A DNA stretch of 12,500 nt from Acropora yongei (taxonomy: Eukaryota > Cnidaria > Anthozoa > Scleractinia > Acroporidae), in contig BLFN01000009.1 in the NCBI GenBank assembly GCA_014634225.1, forward strand, positions 57,516 to 70,015. Reading direction: 5' to 3'. The position numbers and the translations under genes are program-made. This document shows, in pieces, positions 7,208-12,500 of this stretch. The notes under the pieces are model-generated. The model did no database searches, was not told where the DNA came from, and saw only the letters and a program-made list of their open reading frames with translations. How positions within the stretch are numbered: position 1 is the stretch's first letter; every line of letters starts with the position of its first letter.

Positions 7208-10200
7208 TCACCTGCATGAGAACTCTACAGAAGGTCCGAGGTCATTTACTTGTATCTGGTTCCCTTGTACCCAGCTGTTGTCCCCGCTTAAGCACCGATT
7301 CTTACCAACTATAGGAACGTTTATGTCATCACTAGTGTATACATAAAAGGTTCTGAAGTTACCGACTGCTGGAAGGGGAACACAAAGCAACGTTTCAGAT
7401 CCTGGTGAATGCCGTTTAGAGCGAGAAGGACATATGGCGTTGTTGCCATCAAGGTCCTGTTGACGCCTCAGATGCTGTTTGTCAAAGTGACAATCTCCTG
7501 TCAAATGAGTAATATGGACGTGAGTCCATTCAGGAATAAAACCACGTTTAGTTGAATCGAATACGTCTCCTGGACACCGAATCTCAGCACAAGCTACAAA
7601 GGCATTGTTCCCACTCGATACTCCCTCGGCTGTTACAACTGAGTCTCCGTAGTGGCGCGACTGATTTGGACCGTAACTTCTGACGAGGAATAAAGAGGTG
7701 CTTGTTCCTTTTACCAGTATTTTGATAAAACAAGCATAGTGTTGAGTATACCAGTTAAGGGGATTTGAGAAGTCATTAATGCGAGGAGTTGAGAGGTCAA
7801 GACTTGATGTGGAGTTTTTGAATTCAAAATGTAGGACTTCTGTTGCAAAGCGGCATCTTTCGAGACCAGTGGAATGACGAGGAAATACTGGACCGTTATT
7901 TGATGTCATGACTTGAAATTTAAGCGATAACACACTGGATGCTAGACCTTGAACATCGTTGTTGGCAATAACTGTTGCCGAAACATTGAAAGGAAAGTTG
8001 AAGTCAGGAGTTTTGGGTTCTAAAAACATCGAGTTGCTACTTTCTCCCTGTATGTAGCACAGTCTGTTGATCCAAACGGTTATACAGACTGTGCCTGTAC
8101 CTCCGACAAGTTCTTCGAAATATCCCGTATATCTTTTCGGATTTGAATTCGGTTCTTCACACAGTATTCTAATAGTTGATCCCACTGGAGCTTTTATCCC
8201 AACCGCCCCGAAATCTTCCACATAGTCAATATTCATCCATCCTTGTCTCGAGATATCTGCAGCTATTTCAGTTTCAAGCACGAAATGCGTAACGGATCGT
8301 TTGCCCCTGCCAGATGTTTTCTCGACCATTCGCAAGTCAGATGCTTCGATCCATCTGCCGGTTGTGGACTCCAGCCACCAAAGTTTTGTTGTGGTATTTC
8401 CATCACTATCAAAGGATATGTTCAACTTTTCAGGATCGAGGTATAGTTTAATAGGCTTATATGGAGAAAGCTTGTTTCCATTGTCATCTTCAAAGTCTAA
8501 ACTAAGCATTCCGTCGCTAACCAACATTTGTTCCACCCCATCCTCGTCAACGGAGGTGAAATCGGCAGGGGCTGTTACCACATCAGACAAGCTTTGGGTA
8601 TTCACAACGTCCATTCTTAGGTTTGCGTGACCAGAAAAAACGGCACCGTCATCCCTTAACAAAGAATCTTCGGGAATTACCATTTCGGCGAACTCCGTGT
8701 CATTTTTACTTTTACCGAGATGAACTATTAATGGTTTGGAGGAATTGAACAGCTTTGGGGGAGACTTGGGCTTGAGAATAATTTTTGAAAAGATCGTCTG
8801 GCCTTCTTCAACATGAAAAACCTTTGTCACATCTAAATATTCTTTGCGAAAAGAGTCACCGAATACCACAGACAATCTTCTCTTTCCAGTAGGCACTTGA
8901 AAAGAGAAAAAACCCTGTCGATTGGTTCTGTATGAAAAGCCTTCAAAGGGAAGCCTCACGTTGCTGTATATAATAGGGTTTTCAACATCTCCTTTTCGAC
9001 CGACGACCACTCCATTAATTTGTGATTTGGGTTTTTTACATTTTTGACAGCCACAACGAGATGCTTTGGAAATTACAAATGTGACAGAGTTTCGACAGCT
9101 TATGGTGACGTCGCTTACTTCTTTGACCGAGCAACAAAAGTTCTCATCTTGACATGTCTTATTTGAAAGAGCGGAGTCGCCTCGAATGCATGGTGCAGGT
9201 TGGCACTCGCCGACATCGACAACATTGCTTGTTGTGCCATTTTCATAGCAACCCGTTGGAAGTGTTGCATTTTTCCTGATGGGAGTAGGGTTGCAGGAGT
9301 TTGGGTCCCTTTTACCTGAGAGGGGAAGAGCAGAACTCCGTAAATATGGGCACTCCCTCACTATTGACGACAGATACAAGAACTAAAGATATGTGGTCTC
9401 CGAACTGCAATGTAACTCAAGACGTTCACGAGTAAAACAAGAAACACTACTAAACAACGACAAACATGACAAACAAAATAAAGCAAGACACTGCACAGGA
9501 AAATAGATTCATAAAACGTAACTCTATGGAAAGATGTGGGTTTGGTTGATTCTTTCATGTTTTCTAATGTCTGGTTATCATTTCTTCCTGTGCAAACAAC
9601 TGCCGCTTCTCTCTTTGCAACAATGAAAACAGAAAAAAGGAAGGCGGGTATGTACTTCTCTTTAAATAAACTCTTTACTTACTGAAAACTCTCAAATCCG
9701 CAATGTCAGAAAATTCTGATCCATAGTCGTTCACCACTCGGCATTGGTATTTTCCCATTAGGCCAGTCACGTTACTAAGCTCGAGGTTCTTGTCGTAACC
9801 ATAGATGGATTTATCAATAATGTTGTTATCCTTAAACCTAAGAAAACACCAATAAAAGGAGACATTGTACGCAAGCACGATTAAAAGTTTTGGACATACC
9901 TCCTTGCAAGCTCATTGGGTGGCTCAAATGTAATTAGAGAGGTTTTAACCACGTCCACATGGGTGAGTGGTTGTTGATTATCACTTAAACAAAACTTAAC
10001 ATTTCCAATTGCCCTGCGAATACTAAAGTAGGCTTGTCATTAAAAAGGGCCAAATTATTTGTTCTCGATTGGCCAAAAACATGATACTTTTTCCTCTAAT
10101 TGGTTTAACAGGTAGGGGCTCTTAGAGAAGGTCGTACAGCGTTCACACTGAGCCTGTGCTCGAAGAAATAAATATTTTCTTCCTTTTCCTTTCATGGTCT

Positions 10201-12358
10201 ACGATACCATTTGGTTTCAAGGTTTCGGTGGTGTGGTTTTTTAAATTGCTTGAAAACAAGGACGTTCAGCAAAACGCAACTGAACACAACTCTTACCACT
10301 CGATTTCAGGTGAGGGATTTCCTACTCCGTCACAACAAAACGTTAAGGCATCACCATCAAATCGCATCTTGCTTTGTGGATGGACAGTAACAGTCGGGGG
10401 TACTGTAATGAAACAATGATGCGAATGGGGTCTAAATGCTACACTATGGCTTGGCCTGTTTATCACATATGTCTCAAGAAAGAATAAAATGAGGTGTTGC
10501 GGAATGTTGCTGTCCTACTTGTACTGCTGTGAATATTTTTGCATCAGCCTACACAAGAATGGAGGCCGGGCGGGCAACCTTGAGAAAGTCGTTTAAAAGT
10601 ACCTATTCACCAAGGATATATTTTTTAAGCAGTGCCGTGGAAATGTAACTCCAAGCCGGAGCAAGTTTTCTAAACTTAACTAAACTTGCATCTGCAGGAG
10701 AATCATATTACCTGATTTCTGGAGTTTTGCGAGAACATTTGCTGCAGTTGAGTTGGAGACAGTTGCCAACAATTTCACTGGAACAAAACCAGCGGCACTA
10801 ATGAGGAGTTCCTGGTTTGCATCTGCGCAAACATTGAGCGCTGTGAAAAAACCTTTGTCATCTGTTTTCGCCAGAGCTTTGTAAGGTGTCTCTGACAAAG
10901 CGACCTTGGCTCCTGCAATTGGCGCGTTATTCGAAGTTTGAACGCGGCCAGTAAGCACATGGTCATCACAAACACAGGCATCACAAGCGGAATTCAGTGT
11001 TCCTTTAAGGCAAATTTTCCTGCAATCTAAAGCAAGATTGGAAAACTGTCGGTAACTGTAAATGAACCATTTTGGTGTACCTTTATATTGTGCTTTCAGT
11101 TTCTCTTGAAACGGTCTGGAGTTTACCAGAGACCTTCCTTCCTACCGTTGTCGCTTAAGCTCGCGGTATATGTGTAATACATGTAGCGTGTTACATCTGA
11201 TATTGATTACATTCAGAAAACGTTGGCCTACATTATTCGTTTCTACAGAAAAATGGCTAACGTTTTTCTCTTTTAAACCGCGCACAGTCAATACATAGAA
11301 AAAGTGAGTTGCAACTTGAATACAAAGTAAATAAATTAAGGAATCACAAATAGCAAATGAAGGCAAGGGGAAAGTTAATGGTACATGAACCTTAAATTTC
11401 TGACCTGGACATTTCCACTGGGAACAGTTGCTTATTTGTTGAGGTTTTCCTGCACAGGAAATGGGAGCTGAAAATGGCGGCTGGTTTTGTGTAGCACATG
11501 TTCTTCTGCGAAAGCGGGTTCCGTTGCCACAAGTTTTGGTGCAATCGCTCCAAGAACTCCAACGACCCCACTTTGCATCTGAAATTTTTCGCAAAAAAGT
11601 GACGTTAATCATTCAATGCATCAACTTATCAGTTCTGAATGTCATACAGTTGCGTTTCAAAATGTGCCATATCCTTTCTTCAGGGGGCTGAGTGGTTTGA
11701 TATTTAAAAATTGAAACCGTCCAGTCCTTTTGAATGTCAACCAACCAGGCATCACGGAACAAACGTACATTAATTGCGACTGATAGCCTTTTTAAAAGCC
11801 TCAAAATTTTTAATCATTTTATCATGTCACAGGATGGGATTGTAAATACCAAAAAGTCACCACGCTCGGTTTGGTGGAATTCAATTCTGGTGGAAATACG
11901 TAGCTTGGCCAGCGATATCAGATCAGAGTGTTCAAATAAGTGAGAAGAAATTTTTGCTTCAAGGGGGAATCTTATAAAACTCCGCATTTCACTTGAAGCT
12001 CACGCCCTATGGGGACCCATATTTGGGGATTCTTTGGATCTATAAAAAAGGCTCCGAGATTTGATGAAAGTTGAGAAAGGAACTGGACACTCCAGAAAAC
12101 GAGGCTAATAAAAGAATTAATTCAACAATTTACCTGCATTTGGAACAAGTTCCATGATTGACGAGAGAGGGGACAAAGTCGTCGCTGGTGAGCTTATATC
12201 TTCACGTGACAGTGACAGCTTATTGCAACTGCTACAGGTTGAGATAGTTGTTCGTGTCTCAATTAAAGATGTCAGTATAGAAGTGGAAGCTTCCAATTGT
12301 GTTTGGCGTCTCAAATTGAAGGTCATATTTACGGAAGGAGTTATCTTCACGTAATTTT
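7208..12358 (-). CDS. CILP: Cartilage intermediate layer protein (CILP)-like gene, six exons, 5' end outside window
   Basis: This is the main gene of the window: a secreted, modular extracellular-matrix protein of the CILP family. Minus-strand exons are 12358-12134, 11578-11405, 11026-10712, 10402-10297, 9837-9683 and 9360-7212, about 1,041 residues in all. Every exon edge has AG/GT, and phases match throughout. Domain order is Ser/Thr-rich linker, thrombospondin type 1 repeat, Cys motif plus carboxypeptidase-regulatory-like domain, Ig domain, Cys-rich segment, and the CILP C-terminal region with RGKR-type processing sites. This is the order in vertebrate CILP after its N-terminal WxxW domain, which is not in the window. 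No signal peptide is seen because the first exon(s) lie beyond 12500. The frame ends at TGA 7210-7208, which is also part of a donor-like CAG|GTGAGC, so the last few residues are uncertain. The symbol denotes the family, not proven orthology. Confidence 0.85.
7212..9360 (-). CDS. CILP-like gene, exon f: Cys-rich segment and entire CILP C-terminal region
   Basis: A 2,149-base exon, about 716 residues, phase 1 at its start and phase 2 at its end. The N-terminal 90 residues are Cys-rich (RECPYL, GCYENG, ECQPAPC, ENFCCSV), then CGCQKCKKP. Beta-rich CILP-type sequence follows: FEGFSYRTNRQGFFSFQV, FAEMVIPEDSLLRDDG, DGMLSLDFEDDNG and KLWWLESTTGRW. A furin-type RGKR lies at 8297-8308, and human CILP is known to be cut by a furin-type protease between its two halves. 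A second RSKR lies at 7412-7423. The C-terminal domain has YACFIKILVKG, CAEIRCPGDVF and NRCLSGDNSW, ending VEFSC, where the conserved part of the family also ends. N-glycosylation sites are frequent. The frame then meets AGG TGA, overlapping a donor. The 3' 1.9 kb is duplicated at 1933-3838. Confidence 0.9.
9361..9682 (-). other. Intron between the Ig domain and the large exon
   Basis: 322 bases. The acceptor chosen is CGTCAATAG ending at 9361, which keeps phase 1. An upstream TTTAG at about 9389 would give phase 0 and is rejected. No other content was recognised. Confidence 0.65.
9683..9837 (-). CDS. CILP-like gene, exon e: second half of the Ig domain
   Basis: A 155-base exon, phase 2 to 1, with acceptor TTTTCTTAG and perfect donor A|GTAAGT. 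It encodes FKDNNIIDKSIYGYDKNLEL followed by GKYQCRVVNDYG, the classic Y-x-C strand of Ig domains, and closes with ADLRVF. With exon d it makes a complete I-set or C2-like Ig domain of about 87 residues. In CILP this domain follows the regulatory-like domain. Confidence 0.92.
9838..10296 (-). other. Intron splitting the Ig domain
   Basis: 459 bases. A tempting open stretch at about 9898-10020 ends in an AGG|GTATGT-like donor but does not fit in phase and would remove the Ig tryptophan, so it is treated as intron. No other feature is seen. Confidence 0.75.
10297..10402 (-). CDS. CILP-like gene, exon d: first half of the Ig domain
   Basis: A short 106-base exon found by motif and phase. After TTTCATTACAG it reads PPTVTVHPQSKMRFDGDALT, then FCCDGVGNPSPEIEW, and ends TG|GTAAGA. 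It enters in phase 1 and leaves in phase 2. The split TG|G codon supplies the conserved Ig tryptophan (EIE-W-FKDNN). The first Ig cysteine is in FCC. The exon joins both neighbours without any stop. The phase fit to both sides makes chance unlikely. Confidence 0.9.
10403..10711 (-). other. Intron before the first Ig half-exon
   Basis: 309 bases, GT at 10711 and AG at 10403. No coding or repeat signal was recognised. Confidence 0.7.
10712..11026 (-). CDS. CILP-like gene, exon c: Cys motif plus carboxypeptidase-regulatory-like domain
   Basis: A 315-base exon, phase 1-1, 105 residues. It opens with a short Cys-rich stretch (CRKIC, then CDACVCDDHVL) typical of CILP directly after TSP1. Then comes a beta-sandwich of the carboxypeptidase-D regulatory type: LTGRVQTSNNAPIAGAKV, a KTDDKGFF turn and a final AAGFVPVKL strand. 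The acceptor TTGCTTTAG|AT and donor TCAG|GTAATA are good. The true frame extends upstream of the only in-frame GTG near 10958, through the Cys motif to the acceptor. Such domains are non-enzymatic folding or binding modules. Confidence 0.9.
11027..11404 (-). other. Intron between the TSP1 and regulatory-domain exons
   Basis: 378 bases. The TSP1 frame stays open through part of it, but the spliced form (KCP-D-CRKIC) restores the expected CILP cysteine pattern. Nothing else was recognised inside. Confidence 0.7.
11405..11578 (-). CDS. CILP-like gene, exon b: thrombospondin type 1 repeat
   Basis: A 174-base exon, phase 1-1, encoding one full TSP1 module of 58 residues. It shows the WGRWSSWSDC tryptophan ladder (W-x-x-W sites for C-mannosylation), CTKTCG (the C-x-x-S/T-C-G O-fucosylation motif), the basic FRRRTC strand, and all six cysteines, ending in WKCP. 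The acceptor is TTTCAG|AT and the donor CAG|GTCAGA, slightly weaker than consensus. In CILP this repeat lies between the N-terminal domain and the regulatory-like domain, as here. TSP1 modules usually bind matrix components or growth factors. No specific ligand can be read from sequence. Confidence 0.92.
11579..12133 (-). other. Intron between exon a and the TSP1 exon
   Basis: 555 bases, GT at 12133 and AG at 11579. Short open frames inside have no recognisable content. The phases of the flanking exons already match, so no exon is required here. Confidence 0.6.
12134..12358 (-). CDS. CILP-like gene, exon a: unrecognised Ser/Thr-rich segment
   Basis: The exon is flanked by a strong acceptor (CGTTTTCTCTTCAG) and a CAG|GTAAAT donor. 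It is 225 bases, phase 1 at both ends, and encodes about 75 residues beginning NYVKITPSVNMTFNLRRQ. The middle has a lone CSSC pair (TCSSCNK), and the rest is rich in Ser, Thr and Leu. It matches no domain I know. It fits directly, in phase, to the TSP1 exon (VPNA then DAKWGRW). It may be a linker between the N-terminal domain and TSP1. Evidence is only the sites, phase and open frame. Confidence 0.55.
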
Positions 12359-12500
12359 CTGAAGAGAAAACGAAATAGATGTAAGTGTAAAGTGTGACCA
12401 TTTTTTGGGAAATGAATATCACTCATATGGGATATACATATTTTTTTCTTTTTTCCTTGCATTTTTATTCGGCCGCTAATAAAGCTTGTGAATGCCAAGA
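12359..12500 (-). other. Intron or upstream flank of exon a
   Basis: Contains the polypyrimidine tract and AG (12359-12360) of the acceptor for exon a, and T/A-rich sequence. No coding exon was recognised, so the missing N-terminal exons, with the expected signal peptide, should lie to the right. Confidence 0.6.

Larger units (their letters stand above)
3839..9124. repeat. Right copy (B) of the tandem segmental duplication
   Basis: Bases 4795-9124 are visibly homologous to 1-3838. If this is a simple tandem duplication the unit starts right at the junction, 3839, and 3839-4794 should match sequence just left of the window. This copy is longer because of a foldback element at 5055-5213 and a segment at 6691-7167 that replaces only 37 bases in copy A. 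At 9124 the unit ends inside the large exon of the intact CILP gene, which continues beyond it. This copy therefore keeps a complete gene, while copy A has only the 3' part. Confidence 0.8.

Noticed and set aside
9898..10020. Minus-strand open stretch ending ELARR with an AG|GTATGT donor, a possible Ig exon
   Set aside because: Its start sites are phase 2, but the preceding exon ends in phase 1. It lacks the Ig tryptophan, and the exon at 10297-10402 fits both phase and motif.
11142..11404. Read-through of the TSP1 frame past KCPG
   Set aside because: It follows a donor (CAG|GTCAGA), lacks domain features, and splicing to 11026 restores the CILP cysteine pattern.
12259..12498. Minus-strand open frame of 79 codons overlapping exon a
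   Set aside because: It is in another frame from the phase-consistent exon and spans the acceptor with a Lys-rich low-complexity run.
1..12500. CRISPR arrays, operons, phage or bacterial defence genes, and retroelement proteins
   Set aside because: No regularly spaced repeats, Shine-Dalgarno-linked genes, or reverse transcriptase, transposase or integrase motifs were seen. The spliced exons mark this as eukaryotic DNA.

Overview
The window looks like animal nuclear DNA, and a cnidarian, perhaps a stony coral, fits best. It is AT-rich. Its coding pieces are joined by consensus GT...AG introns of roughly 300-560 bases, and its main gene is an extracellular-matrix protein of the cartilage intermediate layer protein (CILP) type. 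The family assignment rests on domain order and sequence pattern. The organism is an inference.

Layout. (1) 3-104, + strand: the last codons of an unrecognised gene, copy A. (2) 105-1932: non-coding. (3) 1933-3838, - strand: a CILP C-terminal exon that is truncated at its 5' side and carries a 2-base frameshift, so it is called a pseudogene. (4) 3839-4334: a start region with one short ORF. (5) 4335-4910, + strand: copy B of the unrecognised gene, about 191 aa. (6) 4911-7211: non-coding, with a 159-base foldback element, a perfect 22-bp-stem hairpin and a possible polyadenylation signal for the CILP gene. (7) 7212-12358, - strand: six exons of an intact CILP-like gene. Transcription runs right to left, and the 5' end lies beyond the right edge of the window.

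The six exons read, in order, an unrecognised Ser/Thr-rich segment, a thrombospondin type 1 repeat, a Cys motif with a carboxypeptidase-regulatory-like domain, an Ig domain split over two exons, and a 2.1-kb exon holding the whole CILP C-terminal region. Splice phases agree at every junction (1-1, 1-1, 1-1, 1-2, 2-1, 1-2). The first half of the Ig domain (10297-10402) is only 106 bases long and was found by following phase and motif.

The main structural event is a tandem duplication. Sequence 1-3838 aligns with 4795-9124, carrying the tail of the + strand gene, the convergent spacer and most of the large CILP exon. Both alignments stop at the same point inside the CILP exon, so 3838/3839 is probably the duplication junction and the second unit probably begins at 3839. 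By eye the two CILP copies are about 80% identical in protein. Two insertions, the foldback and a roughly 440-base segment containing the hairpin, are present only in the right-hand copy.

Nothing in the window suggests an operon, a CRISPR array, a phage or a bacterial defence system. The + strand gene and the CILP gene are convergent neighbours with no evident functional link.
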